Part shown: one piece after another, positions 10,001 through 21,663 of the stretch | Layout of the letters: each line of letters starts with the position of its first letter | How positions within the stretch are numbered: position 1 is the stretch's first letter | NCBI RefSeq assembly: GCF_019048265.1 | Contig: NZ_CP077311.1 | Coordinates: 2,427,001 to 2,491,000 of the forward strand | Source of the DNA: Aeromonas sp. FDAARGOS 1405 | GTDB lineage: Bacteria; Pseudomonadota; Gammaproteobacteria; Enterobacterales; Aeromonadaceae | Direction of reading: 5' to 3' | DNA: 64,000 nucleotides | Position numbers and translations under genes: made by a program | Notes under the pieces: model-generated | The model's database searches: none | Told to the model about the DNA's origin: nothing | The model's input: the letters and a program-made list of their open reading frames with translations, nothing else

Positions 10001-10216
10001 ATGTCTGTTCAACCAAATATTTCGATTGAAGAGCTGAGTGACAAAGGTCACTGGCTACGTAAATTTCGCAAGGCGAAAAACCTCAATACCCTGCAGTTGA
10101 TGGTCTCCAATGCCATCGACAAGCACCATAAAACCCCTGCCGTTGCTGCCGCCATCTATCTGGCCGAGTGTCAGCGTGAACGGGAAATGGAACAGGGTCG
10201 TTATCTCGATCGTTAA
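10001..10216 (+). CDS. Small conserved-looking protein of unknown function
   Basis: A 71-residue basic, probably helical and cytoplasmic protein with no signal peptide, membrane segment or cysteine pair. I do not recognise a named domain. The sequence is regular and coding-like (KFRKAKNLNTLQLM, AVAAAIYLAECQREREME), with codon use like its neighbours. It lies between trpS and pabA on the same strand and ends only 21 bases before pabA, so it may be cotranscribed with pabA. A small nucleoid or regulatory protein is conceivable from its charge pattern, but nothing in the sequence shows this. Confidence 0.7.
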   Translation: MSVQPNISIEELSDKGHWLRKFRKAKNLNTLQLMVSNAIDKHHKTPAVAAAIYLAECQREREMEQGRYLDR

Positions 10217-10237
10217 TTCTCCGCTGTTGGTTATCTA

Positions 10238-10819
10238 ATGCTGTTGTTGATCGATAACTACGACTCTTTTACCTGGAACCTGGTGCAATATTTCGGCGCC
10301 CTGGGACAAGAGGTTGTGGTCAAGCGCAATGATGAACTGACGCTCGATGCCATAGCGCAGCTCTCCCCCCGTTTTCTGGTGATCTCTCCCGGTCCCTGTA
10401 CGCCCAATGAGGCGGGGATCTCTCTCGATGCCATCAGCCACTTCGCTGGCAAGCTGCCCATTCTCGGCGTCTGTCTCGGTCATCAGTCGCTGGCGCAGGC
10501 CTTCGGCGCCCGCGTAGTGCGTGCCCGTCAGGTAATGCACGGCAAAACCTCGCTCATCCGCCATCGCAATGAGGGGGTGTTCAAGGGGCTCAACAACCCG
10601 CTGCGGGTGACTCGTTACCACTCGCTGGTGGTGGAGCGCGACACGCTGCCCGATTGCTTCGACATCACCGCCTGGAGCGAGCATGCCGATGGCTCGTTTG
10701 ACGAGATCATGGGGCTGCGCCACAAGACGCTCCCTGTCGAGGGTGTTCAGTTCCATCCGGAGAGTATTTTGAGCGAGCAGGGCCATCAGTTGCTGGCCAA
10801 CTTTCTGGCGCGTTCATAA
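10238..10819 (+). CDS. pabA: Aminodeoxychorismate/anthranilate synthase glutamine amidotransferase component
   Basis: A 193-residue class I glutamine amidotransferase that supplies ammonia to the PabB subunit for 4-amino-4-deoxychorismate in folate synthesis. The nucleophile is in GVCLGHQ (Cys about 79) and the His-Glu pair in FHPES (about 169-173). The [13 protein letters not shown] start and SPGPCTP oxyanion segment are typical. It stands alone, without trpE or other trp genes, next to astC as in Vibrio, which favours PabA over a dedicated TrpG. It could serve both pathways. Confidence 0.9.
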   Translation: MLLLIDNYDSFTWNLVQYFGALGQEVVVKRNDELTLDAIAQLSPRFLVISPGPCTPNEAGISLDAISHFAGKLPILGVCLGHQSLAQAFGARVVRARQVMHGKTSLIRHRNEGVFKGLNNPLRVTRYHSLVVERDTLPDCFDITAWSEHADGSFDEIMGLRHKTLPVEGVQFHPESILSEQGHQLLANFLARS

Positions 10820-10831
10820 AAAGTTGTGATC

Positions 10832-10855
10832 GCCTTCTCAAGTTCGAGAGAAGGC
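10832..10855. other. Stem-loop between pabA and astC
   Basis: GCCTTCTC pairs perfectly with GAGAAGGC over eight bases with an 8-base loop. It is followed by eight A residues on the plus strand rather than T residues, so it is not a normal terminator for pabA. The rest of the gap before astC is A/T-rich, but I can place no promoter with confidence. Confidence 0.5.
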
Positions 10856-10984
10856 AAAAAAAATTTCCCTGACACTTTATTCACCCCCTCTCCTGCCCAA
10901 ATTATCTCTTGCCAAGCCCCCCTGAGTCGTTATGCAATGCGGTTGCCTAAAATCTCAAGAGCAATCGAACATTGTTCCTTATAG

Positions 10985-12313
<1,329 letters not shown>

Positions 12314-12322
12314 TCCAAATTG

Positions 12323-12361
12323 AGGTGGGGAGCCCTCCCGGCAGGAGCCGGGACCCCACCT
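12323..12361 (+). other. Intercistronic stem-loop astC-astA
   Basis: An 8-bp outer stem (AGGTGGGG with CCCCACCT), a 5-base bulge on the left arm, and a 7-bp inner stem (TCCCGGC with GCCGGGA) closed by the loop AGGA. No T-run follows, and astA starts 28 bases later. It looks like an mRNA processing or stability element rather than a terminator. Confidence 0.7.
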
Positions 12362-12388
12362 GACGTCAATGAAAGGGAGTTGTCATTT

Positions 12389-13408
12389 ATGTTGGTTATC
12401 CGTCCCATCGAGCAAAAAGATTTTGCCGGGCTCAAGACCTGCGCCATCGAGTCCGGCACCGGCATGACCTCGTTGCCCGTCAACGATGAGCTGCTGCAGC
12501 GCAAGATCGACGCTTCTACCCAAACTTTTTCCGACAAGCCGGCCGGCAAAGGGGACTGCCTCTACTTCTTCGTGGCCGAGGATCTCGAGACCGGCGAGAT
12601 GGTAGGGACCTGCGCCATCGATGCGGCTGTTGGTCTCTCCCAGCCGTTTTACAACTACCACATCGGCAAGGTGGTGCACTCTTCGCCCAAACTCGGTATC
12701 TACAATGTGGTCGAGACGCTGACTCTCTCCAATGACTACACCGGCAATACCGAGCTTTGCACCCTGTTCCTGCGCGAATGTGCTCGCGAGGGGCTCAATG
12801 GTCGCCTGCTCTCCAAGCACCGCTTCCTGTTTATGGCCGAGCACCCCGAGCTGTTTGACGAAACCGTCTTTGCCGAGATGCGCGGCGTCTCCGATGGCAA
12901 TGGCCACAGCCCCTTCTACGAGTGGCTGCAGACCCACTTCTTCTCGATGGACTTTCCCACCGTCGACTATCTCACCGGCATCGGCAAGAAGCGCTTCATC
13001 GCCGAGCTGATGCCCAAGTACCCCATCTACGTCAACTTGCTGAGCAAGGAGGCGCGAGCCGTCATCGGCCAGACCCACGAGAAGACCCGTCCGGCCATCA
13101 AGATGCTGCAGGACGAGGGATTCGTGAATCGCGGCTATGTCGATATCTTCGATGCGGGACCGGCGGTCGAGTGCGAATTGAAGAACATCCGCAGCGTGCG
13201 TCGCAGCCAGAAATTGCGGGTGCTGATCGGCGAGCCCATCGGCGGCCGCACCCATCTGCTTTGCAACAGCCGCTTTGAACAGTACCGCGCCTGCTACGGC
13301 AATATCCGGGTCGATCTCGACAAGCATGAGGCCATCATTCCGCCCAAGATGGCGGCGGCACTCAAGGTGCAGGATGGCGACATGGTGCGGGTAGTCGACC
13401 TCGACTGA
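12389..13408 (+). CDS. astA: Arginine N-succinyltransferase
   Basis: A 339-residue GNAT-fold enzyme that succinylates arginine with succinyl-CoA, the first step of the arginine succinyltransferase pathway. Typical AstA segments are the N-terminal VIRPIEQKDF, GMTSLP near residue 27, the FYNYHIGKVVHSS region, and the R/H-rich HRFLFMAEHPELF. An AAGGGAG eight bases before the ATG supports the start, downstream of the stem-loop; the open frame upstream runs through that structure and is not coding. Full length. The neighbours astC and astD complete steps 3 and 4, while astB and astE are not adjacent. Confidence 0.96.
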   Translation: MLVIRPIEQKDFAGLKTCAIESGTGMTSLPVNDELLQRKIDASTQTFSDKPAGKGDCLYFFVAEDLETGEMVGTCAIDAAVGLSQPFYNYHIGKVVHSSPKLGIYNVVETLTLSNDYTGNTELCTLFLRECAREGLNGRLLSKHRFLFMAEHPELFDETVFAEMRGVSDGNGHSPFYEWLQTHFFSMDFPTVDYLTGIGKKRFIAELMPKYPIYVNLLSKEARAVIGQTHEKTRPAIKMLQDEGFVNRGYVDIFDAGPAVECELKNIRSVRRSQKLRVLIGEPIGGRTHLLCNSRFEQYRACYGNIRVDLDKHEAIIPPKMAAALKVQDGDMVRVVDLD

Positions 13409-13437
13409 GGCAGACAGGACCAGCAAACCGATTATTA

Positions 13438-14950
<1,513 letters not shown>

Positions 14951-14959
14951 TAATGACAC

Positions 14960-14979
14960 GGGGCATCCAGCGGTGCCCC
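14960..14979 (+). other. Intercistronic stem-loop astD-DUF1338 gene
   Basis: GGGGCATC pairs with GGTGCCCC (one T-G wobble) around a 4-base loop, 30 bases ahead of the next ATG and without a T-run. It is the third stem-loop in the three gaps of this cluster. Confidence 0.55.
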
Positions 14980-15009
14980 CATCTGTACCCGCAATCAAAG
15001 GAAAGAGAG

Positions 15010-15807
15010 ATGCAAAAGGATATCGACACCCTGTTCAGCCATCTGTGGGACAACTACATCAAGGTGACCCCGAGCGCCCTCAAGGTGCACACCCTGCTGG
15101 GTGGCGGCGAGCCCATCGTCAACGATCACGTGGCGTTTCGTACCTACAACCTGCCCAAGCTGGGGCTGGAGAAGCTGGCCGCCCACTTCCTGGCGCTCGG
15201 TTACGAGCAGAAGGGCGAGTACGTTTTCAAGGCCAAGAAGCTCTACGCCAAGCACTTCGAGCATCAGGATCCGGACGCTCCCAAGGTGTTTATCAGCGAG
15301 CTGAAGGTGGAAGAACTCTCCCCAGCGGCGCAGGCCATCATCCACAAGCTGGCCGATCAGGTGCCCGATCATCTGACCGATACACCGGCATTTCTCTACA
15401 CCGGTGCCCCCTGGCAGGTCTCCTATGCCGATTATCAGACCCTGCTGGCGGAGAGCGAGTACGCGGCATGGATGGCAGCATGGGGCTATCGTGCCAACCA
15501 CTTCACGGTCAATATCAACAAGTTGAAGGATTTTGACACCATCCATCAGGTCAATGCGGCACTGAAGGCGGCGGGTTTTGTGCTCAACAGCGTGGGTGGC
15601 GAGGTGAAAGGGGACCCGCAGGTGATGCTGGAGCAATCCTCCACCATGGCCGACAAAGCAGAGGTGCCGTTCAGCGATGGGGTGCGTACTATCCCGAGCT
15701 GCTTCTACGAGTTTGCTCTGCGCTATCCGCAGGCCGACGGCGTACTCTATCCGGGCTTTGTCGAAGCGTCCGCCGACAAAATTTTTGAGTCCACCAATGC
15801 CATGTAA
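15010..15807 (+). CDS. DUF1338 family protein (2-oxoadipate dioxygenase/decarboxylase-like)
   Basis: A 265-residue protein of the DUF1338/VOC-like family. Better-studied members (HglS of Pseudomonas putida) are Fe(II) enzymes that turn 2-oxoadipate into 2-hydroxyglutarate in lysine breakdown. Likely metal ligands are His40 (NDHVAFRTYN), His164 (ANHFTVN) and Glu252 (GFVEASADK). This protein is much shorter than HglS. The start has a purine-rich GGAAAGAGAG ribosome site. It follows astD by 59 bases on the same strand, as in vibrios, suggesting that it handles a 2-oxo or hydroxy acid linked to arginine or lysine catabolism; the substrate is inference. Confidence 0.85.
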   Translation: MQKDIDTLFSHLWDNYIKVTPSALKVHTLLGGGEPIVNDHVAFRTYNLPKLGLEKLAAHFLALGYEQKGEYVFKAKKLYAKHFEHQDPDAPKVFISELKVEELSPAAQAIIHKLADQVPDHLTDTPAFLYTGAPWQVSYADYQTLLAESEYAAWMAAWGYRANHFTVNINKLKDFDTIHQVNAALKAAGFVLNSVGGEVKGDPQVMLEQSSTMADKAEVPFSDGVRTIPSCFYEFALRYPQADGVLYPGFVEASADKIFESTNAM

Positions 15808-15847
15808 CAACGGGTGTTGGCCAAAGTGCCACTGTTCATGATGTGAC

Positions 15848-15880
15848 ATGACGACAGCCCCATATCGGGGCTGTCGTCAT
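15848..15880. terminator. Bidirectional terminator between the ast cluster and anmK
   Basis: A 14-bp perfect stem (ATGACGACAGCCCC with GGGGCTGTCGTCAT) and a 5-base loop, with only three T residues on the plus side. It separates two convergent genes, so it probably serves both strands. Confidence 0.7.
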
Positions 15881-15899
15881 TTGCATATCTGGGGGATAT

Positions 15900-17006
15900 C
15901 TAGGGTGCGGGGTAGAGAGCACCCAGCACAGCCGGACGGCTGGCGCCGGTGACGGCGGGCAGGTTGCCGGGTTTGTGCTTGATAAAGCGCTCCGCCAGCC
16001 AGGCAAAGGCTGCGCCTTCCATCCAGTCGGGCGCAATGCCAAGTTCGGCAGTGCTGGCGATGCGCCAGCCGTGCAGCAGGCTGGCCAATTCGCTCAGCAG
16101 CGGGGCGTTATGGGCGCCGCCGCCGCAGACAAACAGCTCGGGACGGGTTTGCGCCTCATTCGGGGCAGGCAGCTGGCGGGCGATGCTGTGGCAGGTGAGC
16201 GCCTGCAGAGTGCGCTGCACATCCGCCGCGGCATAGGGTTGGCCAGCCAGCTCGCTATCGAGCCACGCCAGGGTGAACATCTCCCGCCCGGTGCTCTTGG
16301 GGGCGGGGGCGGTGAAATAGGGGTGAGCCAGCAGCTTCTCCAGCAGGGCCGGGATTGGCTTGCCGCTGGCCGCCCACTGGCCGCCGGCATCGTAACCGGC
16401 CCCCTTGGGGTGATGGCGGCGATACCAGCCGTCGAGCAGGGTGTTGGCCGGGCCGGTATCGAAGCCATAGACCCCGTTGGCATGGCCCGGCAGCACCGAG
16501 ATATTGGCGATGCCACCGAGGTTCAGCACCACCCGCAATGCACCGGGGCGGGCAAAGAAGGCCTGATGGAAGGCGGGCACCAGCGGGGCCCCCTGACCGC
16601 CGAGGGCCATGTCCATGGTGCGAAAGTCGGCGATGACATCGATGCCGGTCAGCGCCGCCAGCAGGGCCGCGTTGCCGATCTGCAGGGTGAAGCCAAGCTG
16701 GGGGCGGTGGCGGATGGTCTGGCCGTGGCTGCCGATGGCGCGAATATCGGCGGGCGTGAGGCCCGTCTTGGCCAGCAGGGCGTGGGTGGCGGCGGCAAAT
16801 TCGCGCGCCACCAGATTGTCGGCCACCCCCATGCGATCGATCTCGTTGTCGCTAGGGGTACAGAGCTCATGCAGCTCGTGGGCGGTTGGCCAGGGGTGGC
16901 TGAGGGCCGCCTCGACCCGCAGTTGATCCCCGTCGATCACCACCAGCACGGCGTCAATACCGTCCATGCTGGTGCCTGACATCAATCCGATATAGCGTTC
17001 AGCCAT
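15900..17006 (-). CDS. anmK: Anhydro-N-acetylmuramic acid kinase
   Basis: A 368-residue ASKHA-fold kinase that opens and phosphorylates 1,6-anhydro-N-acetylmuramic acid to MurNAc 6-phosphate during cell-wall recycling. The N-terminal GLMSGTSMDGID phosphate loop is at residues about 6-17. The GSHGQTIRH segment, the NLGGIANISVL block and CGGGAHN follow in the family order. Full length. It lies downstream of mepM on the same strand with a strong terminator between them, so it is probably expressed from its own promoter. The mepM-anmK pairing next to tyrS links two wall-turnover functions. Confidence 0.96.
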   Translation of the reverse strand: MAERYIGLMSGTSMDGIDAVLVVIDGDQLRVEAALSHPWPTAHELHELCTPSDNEIDRMGVADNLVAREFAAATHALLAKTGLTPADIRAIGSHGQTIRHRPQLGFTLQIGNAALLAALTGIDVIADFRTMDMALGGQGAPLVPAFHQAFFARPGALRVVLNLGGIANISVLPGHANGVYGFDTGPANTLLDGWYRRHHPKGAGYDAGGQWAASGKPIPALLEKLLAHPYFTAPAPKSTGREMFTLAWLDSELAGQPYAAADVQRTLQALTCHSIARQLPAPNEAQTRPELFVCGGGAHNAPLLSELASLLHGWRIASTAELGIAPDWMEGAAFAWLAERFIKHKPGNLPAVTGASRPAVLGALYPAP

Positions 17007-17082
17007 TGGCTCTCCTCACTCGCTGGTCGGGATAGTCCGCTTCCCGACACCGATGCAGCATGGCGCCGAGCCATGCGCAGGC

Positions 17083-17122
17083 AAAATAAAAAGGGCTGGC
17101 GGGGCTGCTACCCCGCCAGCCC
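17083..17122 (-). terminator. Intrinsic terminator of mepM (minus strand)
   Basis: GGGCTGGCGGGG pairs with CCCCGCCAGCCC over 12 bases with a 6-base loop. On the minus strand it is followed by TTTTTATTTT. A strong, canonical terminator. Confidence 0.9.
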
Positions 17123-17129
17123 TGATGGC

Positions 17130-18455
17130 TTAGTTGCCGCGGCTATCCCGCTTGTTCTGGGCCAGCTGCAGCTCGGGGCTGTCGAGCTTGGCCAGTTGCG
17201 GCATCGCCAGCTTTTTGAAGTTGGCCAGCTCGCGTCCGCTCAGGGTCTCTGCCTGCGGCAGGGTGAGGGTGCGCGGGTTCTTGTGAATGCCGCCCACCAC
17301 GAATTCGTAGTGCAGGTGCGGGCCGGTGACGCGGCCGGTGCCACCCAGAGTGCCGATGGTCTGCCCCTGCTTCACCCGCTGTCCCTTGTTGACGGTGCGT
17401 TTGGAGAGGTGCAGGTACTTGGTCACATAGTTGCCGGCATGCTTGATAAAGACGTAGTTGCCGTTGAACTGGTTGTAGCCCGCCGCCACCACGTTGCCGG
17501 AGCCCGCCGCCATGATGGGGGTGCCCACCGGCGCCACATAGTCGATGCCGTTGTGGGGGCGGATCTTGCCGGTCACCGGATGGAGGCGGCGCGGGTTGAA
17601 GTTGGAGCTGATGTATTTGAAGTTGACCGGCGCGCGCAGGAAGCTCTTGCGCATCGCTTTGCCTTCCGGGGTGTAGTAGTTGCCATCTTCATTGAGCACG
17701 GCGCGGTAGGCGGTGCCCTGGTTGACGAACTCCGCCGCCAGAATATCGCCGGAGGCGACCCGCTCGTCGTCGCGGAACTTGTCTTCATAGACCACCCGGA
17801 AGCTGTCTCCCGGTTGCAAGTCCTGGGCAAAGTCGATGTCCCAGCCGAAGATGGCGGCCAAGTCCATGATCTGATCTTCGGTCATCCCCGCATCCACCGC
17901 GGCGCCCCAGAAGCTGGAGCGGATCTCGCCCTTGCTCACCTGTTCGCGGGTGTCGAGGGCGATCTTGACGTTGCGGGCGACAAAGGTCTCCTCCTTGCGG
18001 CTCACCTTGAGCGCCTGCTCCAGACTGTGGGGGTAATAGAGGCTGTGCAGCTCGCCGTTCTCGGTGAGCTTGAAGGTGAGTTCCTGCCCCGGTTGCAGCA
18101 TCCGCAGGGGATCGCTGCCCTCGAGCTGATCGATCAGGTGCAGATCCGTGGTGCTCAGGCCAATGCGCTGGAAGATCACCCCCATGTTGTCGCCACGGCG
18201 CACCTTCACCTGCTTGGTGATGTAGCGCGGCTTGGGCGGGGTAACGGGCTGGGCGGCCTCGGCCGGCAGCTCGTCGTTCAGCGCGTTATCGTTAGCCGGT
18301 TCCCGCAGGGCAATTTCGTTGCCGTTTTCATCGACCCGTGTTGCTACTGCCTGTTCGCTTGGCCAGGCAGCCAGCATCATGATCATGATGCTCAAGATCA
18401 GCACCATCTTGCGGTGCCAGTGGGGGAGTGCGTTGAAGGCGTGCCAAATAACCAT
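17130..18455 (-). CDS. mepM: M23 murein DD-endopeptidase, MepM-like
   Basis: A 441-residue envelope protein: N-terminal signal or anchor (about 17-32), acidic linker, an OapA/LysM-like glycan-binding region (about 75-130, VKVRRGDNMGVIFQRIG), a middle domain, and a C-terminal lysostaphin-type M23 peptidase. The zinc ligands sit in RPHNGIDYVAPVGTP and in GPHLHYEF, so catalysis is expected. MepM cleaves D-Ala-mDAP cross-links to allow wall growth. Length equals E. coli MepM (440). It starts about 110 bases from tyrS, which is divergent, and is followed by a strong terminator. Confidence 0.94.
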   Translation of the reverse strand: MVIWHAFNALPHWHRKMVLILSIMIMMLAAWPSEQAVATRVDENGNEIALREPANDNALNDELPAEAAQPVTPPKPRYITKQVKVRRGDNMGVIFQRIGLSTTDLHLIDQLEGSDPLRMLQPGQELTFKLTENGELHSLYYPHSLEQALKVSRKEETFVARNVKIALDTREQVSKGEIRSSFWGAAVDAGMTEDQIMDLAAIFGWDIDFAQDLQPGDSFRVVYEDKFRDDERVASGDILAAEFVNQGTAYRAVLNEDGNYYTPEGKAMRKSFLRAPVNFKYISSNFNPRRLHPVTGKIRPHNGIDYVAPVGTPIMAAGSGNVVAAGYNQFNGNYVFIKHAGNYVTKYLHLSKRTVNKGQRVKQGQTIGTLGGTGRVTGPHLHYEFVVGGIHKNPRTLTLPQAETLSGRELANFKKLAMPQLAKLDSPELQLAQNKRDSRGN

Positions 18456-18564
18456 GAGAAGCAGATGAAGTCGGGCAGAATGGACGGATTTTACAGCCTT
18501 TCCAATTGGCCCGCCATTCCAGTAATATGTTTGGCCCTGTGGAATCGTGATGGAGAGTCAAAAA

Positions 18565-19764
18565 ATGTCCCAGCTCGAGGTGGCGCTAGCCGAGATCAAG
18601 CGCGGAGCGGAAGAAATTCTGGTTGAAGAAGAACTTGTCGCCAAGTTGAAGGAAGGGCGCCCGCTGCGCATCAAGTTGGGCATGGACCCAACCGCCCCCG
18701 ACATTCACCTGGGTCATACCGTGATCCTCAACAAGCTGAAGACCTTCCAGGATCTGGGCCATGAAGTGATCCTGCTGATCGGTGACTTCACTGCCATGGT
18801 GGGTGACCCCTCCGGCAAGAATGCCACCCGTCCGCCGCTCTCCGAAGAGGCCATCAAGCACAACGCCCTCACCTATGCCGAGCAGGCGTTCAAGATCCTC
18901 GACCCCGCCAAGACCCGTATCGAGTACAACTCGACCTGGCTGAGCGAGCTGGGTGCGACCGGCATGATCAAGCTGGCGGCCAAGCAGACCGTGGCCCGCA
19001 TGATGGAGCGCGACGATTTCAAAAAGCGCTACACCGGCGGCCAGTCCATCGCGATTCACGAATTCCTCTATCCGCTGCTGCAAGGCTATGACTCGGTCGC
19101 GCTGAAGGCGGACGTTGAGCTCGGCGGTACCGACCAGAAGTTCAACCTGCTGATGGGCCGCGAGCTGCAAAAAGATGCCGGCATGGCGACCCAGTGCGTG
19201 CTGATGATGCCGCTGCTGGTGGGTCTGGATGGCGTCAAGAAGATGTCCAAGTCCGCAGGCAACTACATCGGCGTCCACGACGCTCCGGGCGAGATGTTCG
19301 GCAAGATCATGTCCATCACCGACGATCTGATGTGGAACTACTACGAGCTGCTCTCCTTCCGTCCGCTGGCTGAAATTGAAGAGTTCAAGGCAGGTATCGC
19401 GGCCGGTACTCTCAATCCGCGCGACGTGAAGATCTGGCTGGCCAAAGAGATCATCGCCCGTTATCACGACGAAGCGGCGGCTGAAGCGGCCCACGAAGAT
19501 TTCACCCAGCGTTTCTCCAAGAACGCCATTCCGGACGAGATGCCGGAAATCGAGCTGGCACTGGAAGGCGAAGGTCTGGCCATCGCCAACCTGCTGAAAG
19601 AGGCCGATCTGGTAGCCACCACCTCCGAAGCGCTGCGGATGATCAAGCAGGGCGCGGTCAAGGTTGATGGCGAGAAGCTGGAAGATGGCAAGGCACTCAT
19701 CGGTGCCGGTACCGCCGTCTATCAGGTTGGCAAGCGCAAGTTTGCCCGCGTGACTGTCAAATAA
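18565..19764 (+). CDS. tyrS: Tyrosine--tRNA ligase
   Basis: A 399-residue class I synthetase that charges tRNA-Tyr. The HIGH motif appears as HLGH within [11 protein letters not shown] (about 43-53) and the KMSKS loop as KKMSKSAGN (about 229-237). A C-terminal S4 RNA-binding domain follows (about 335-398, [19 protein letters not shown]). Three starts are possible: a GTG at 18547, an ATG at 18550 and the ATG at 18565. The last has GGAGA eight bases upstream and matches the family N-terminus, so I prefer it. This is the TyrS subtype of vibrios and pseudomonads. Confidence 0.95.
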   Translation: MSQLEVALAEIKRGAEEILVEEELVAKLKEGRPLRIKLGMDPTAPDIHLGHTVILNKLKTFQDLGHEVILLIGDFTAMVGDPSGKNATRPPLSEEAIKHNALTYAEQAFKILDPAKTRIEYNSTWLSELGATGMIKLAAKQTVARMMERDDFKKRYTGGQSIAIHEFLYPLLQGYDSVALKADVELGGTDQKFNLLMGRELQKDAGMATQCVLMMPLLVGLDGVKKMSKSAGNYIGVHDAPGEMFGKIMSITDDLMWNYYELLSFRPLAEIEEFKAGIAAGTLNPRDVKIWLAKEIIARYHDEAAAEAAHEDFTQRFSKNAIPDEMPEIELALEGEGLAIANLLKEADLVATTSEALRMIKQGAVKVDGEKLEDGKALIGAGTAVYQVGKRKFARVTVK

Positions 19765-19806
19765 GCAGTACCGTCAAATAAGCCGTCGCATCAGGCAAGC
19801 TGGCCA

Positions 19807-20742
19807 TCAAACCGGTTCAAGCTTGTTCAACAGGGCCTCCTTCGGGAGGCCTTGTCGTATCTGGGCGGTACGGATCTGGGCGATAAAGTGCCGCAGCACG
19901 GCACTGCTTGGATGCGGCCGTGTCGCCAGACTGATACTGGTCATCATGCCGTTGCCGGCGATGGGGTGATAACTGACCCCGAGCGGGCGCAGCGCCGCCA
20001 CCGAGCTGGGCACCAGAGTCACGCCAAAGCCCGCCTGCACCATGCCGACGGTAGAAATCACCTGCGGGCATTCGGGCCCCAGTATCGGCTCGAACCCCGC
20101 CTCCCGGCAGAGACACACTATTCCGTCATAGAGCCCGGGCCCGATAGCGTGGGGAAACAGAATAAAACTCTCATCCTTCAGGCAGGCCAGTGGCAAGGGG
20201 CCCGGCTTGGCCTTGGGGTGGCTGGTCGGCAGGGCTATCAGCAGCGGCTCCTGCTCGATAAGGTGATGGGCAAAGCCCTCGCTACCCCGACAGGGCAGCC
20301 GCAAGATGGCTGCGTCCAGCCGATCGTTGCGCAGCGCCTCCACCAGTGCCGGCATGGTGCCCTCCTGCGGGCTGAGGGCTACCTCGGGGTAGCGCTCCCG
20401 ATAGTCGTGCAGCAGGGTCAGCACTGCGGGGTGGAGCACGGTGGAACCGGCAAAGCCGATCCGCAGTGCCCCCTGCTCGCCCCGGGCAATCCGCTTTACC
20501 TTCAGTTTTGCCGCATCGGCCAGCGCCAGGATCTGCGCCGCATCCCGATAGAGGCTCTCGCCCGCCTCGGTCAGTTCGACGCCGCGGGTGAGACGGCGCA
20601 GCAGCGGGGTGCCCAGGGTCTCTTCCAGCTTGCGGATCTGCTGGCTCAGGGGCGGCTGGGCCATGTTGAGTGATTCGGCTGCGCGGGTGAAATTCTGCTT
20701 TTCAACAACGGCCATGAAGTAGCGGAGCGTACGAAGTTCCAT
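19807..20742 (-). CDS. LysR-family regulator, probably of the acetoin genes (AlsR-like)
   Basis: A 311-residue LysR-type regulator. The winged helix-turn-helix is at about 1-60 (LRYFMAVVEKQNFTRAAESLNMAQPPLSQQIRKLE) and the effector-binding domain at about 90-295. It is transcribed divergently from budA with about 108 bases between the start codons, the usual arrangement for a LysR activator of the neighbouring operon; AlsR/BudR activate acetolactate decarboxylase and synthase in response to acetate and low pH. The role here is inferred from position. A GC-rich inverted repeat lies within the 3' coding end. Confidence 0.88.
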   Translation of the reverse strand: MELRTLRYFMAVVEKQNFTRAAESLNMAQPPLSQQIRKLEETLGTPLLRRLTRGVELTEAGESLYRDAAQILALADAAKLKVKRIARGEQGALRIGFAGSTVLHPAVLTLLHDYRERYPEVALSPQEGTMPALVEALRNDRLDAAILRLPCRGSEGFAHHLIEQEPLLIALPTSHPKAKPGPLPLACLKDESFILFPHAIGPGLYDGIVCLCREAGFEPILGPECPQVISTVGMVQAGFGVTLVPSSVAALRPLGVSYHPIAGNGMMTSISLATRPHPSSAVLRHFIAQIRTAQIRQGLPKEALLNKLEPV

Positions 20743-20747
20743 ATCGA

Positions 20748-20758
20748 TTGAGTCTCAA
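20748..20758. promoter_or_regulatory. Possible operator between the LysR gene and budA
   Basis: TTGAG-T-CTCAA is a perfect 5-1-5 inverted repeat just upstream of the LysR gene start and about 95 bases before budA. LysR proteins usually bind such dyads near their own start. The function is inferred only. Confidence 0.3.
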
Positions 20759-20850
20759 AGTCATGGGATCAGCGTATTGGTGTTGAAATGTGAACCAAGT
20801 CACCATTGGATCCGAACGCTAACAGGATTCACGGTGGAGGTGAAACCCGA

Positions 20851-21645
20851 ATGGAACATATTGCAACATCTGACAGTGCCGGGTGCAGCTGTGCCCTCGA
20901 AGTGAGCCAGCAGTTTTCCCGCTGGCGCAGGCAGCATGACGGTGGCGAGATCTACCAGAGTTCCCTGATGAGCGCCCTGCTGGCGGGGGTCTACGAAGGG
21001 GAGACCACCATGAGCGAGCTGCTGCGCCACGGCGACTTTGGCCTCGGCACCTTCAATCACCTCGATGGTGAGCTGATCGCCTTCGAGCGGCAGATCCACC
21101 AGTTGCGCTCCGATGGCTCGGCCCGGCCCGCCCGCGCCGATCAGAAGACCCCCTTTGCGGTGATGACCCATTTTCGCCCCTGTCTGGAGCGTCGCTTCGA
21201 TCATCCCCTGAGCCGTGACGAGATCCACCAGTGGGTGGATCGGCTGGTGGGCTCTGACAACGTCTTCGTCGCCCTGCGCCTCGACGGCCAGTTTGAAATA
21301 GCCAAGGTACGAACCGTGCCGCGTCAGGAGCCCCCCTATCGCCCCATGCTGGAAGCCATCGAACAGCAACCGCTGTTCCGTTTTGCCGCGGTGGCGGGAA
21401 CCCTGGTGGGCTTTCGCTGCCCGCCGTTCGTGCAGGGGGTCAATGTGGCGGGCTTTCACGAGCACATGATCACCGCCGATCGCAAGGGGGGCGGCCATCT
21501 GCTCGACTACACCATGGCCCACGGTACCCTGCGACTTTCTGTGGTGCGTCACCTCAATCTGGCCCTGCCATCGGATCCCGCTTTCCGGCAGGCCGACCTC
21601 AACCCCGCCGATCTCGATCGCGCCATTCAGGCCGCCGAAGGCTGA
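20851..21645 (+). CDS. budA: Alpha-acetolactate decarboxylase
   Basis: A 264-residue zinc enzyme that decarboxylates alpha-acetolactate to (R)-acetoin in the butanediol fermentation. The family sequence is clear: SSLMSALLAGVYEG, the LLRHGDFGLGTFNHLDGE block, and the HEHMITADRKGGGHLLDY segment, whose histidines would hold zinc. The start has GGTGGAGG upstream; an in-frame ATG 45 bases earlier lacks a ribosome site. It is the first gene of budA-budB and divergent from a LysR gene. budC (acetoin reductase) is not nearby. Confidence 0.95.
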   Translation: MEHIATSDSAGCSCALEVSQQFSRWRRQHDGGEIYQSSLMSALLAGVYEGETTMSELLRHGDFGLGTFNHLDGELIAFERQIHQLRSDGSARPARADQKTPFAVMTHFRPCLERRFDHPLSRDEIHQWVDRLVGSDNVFVALRLDGQFEIAKVRTVPRQEPPYRPMLEAIEQQPLFRFAAVAGTLVGFRCPPFVQGVNVAGFHEHMITADRKGGGHLLDYTMAHGTLRLSVVRHLNLALPSDPAFRQADLNPADLDRAIQAAEG

Positions 21646-21663
21646 TAGACAAGGAGCAATATC

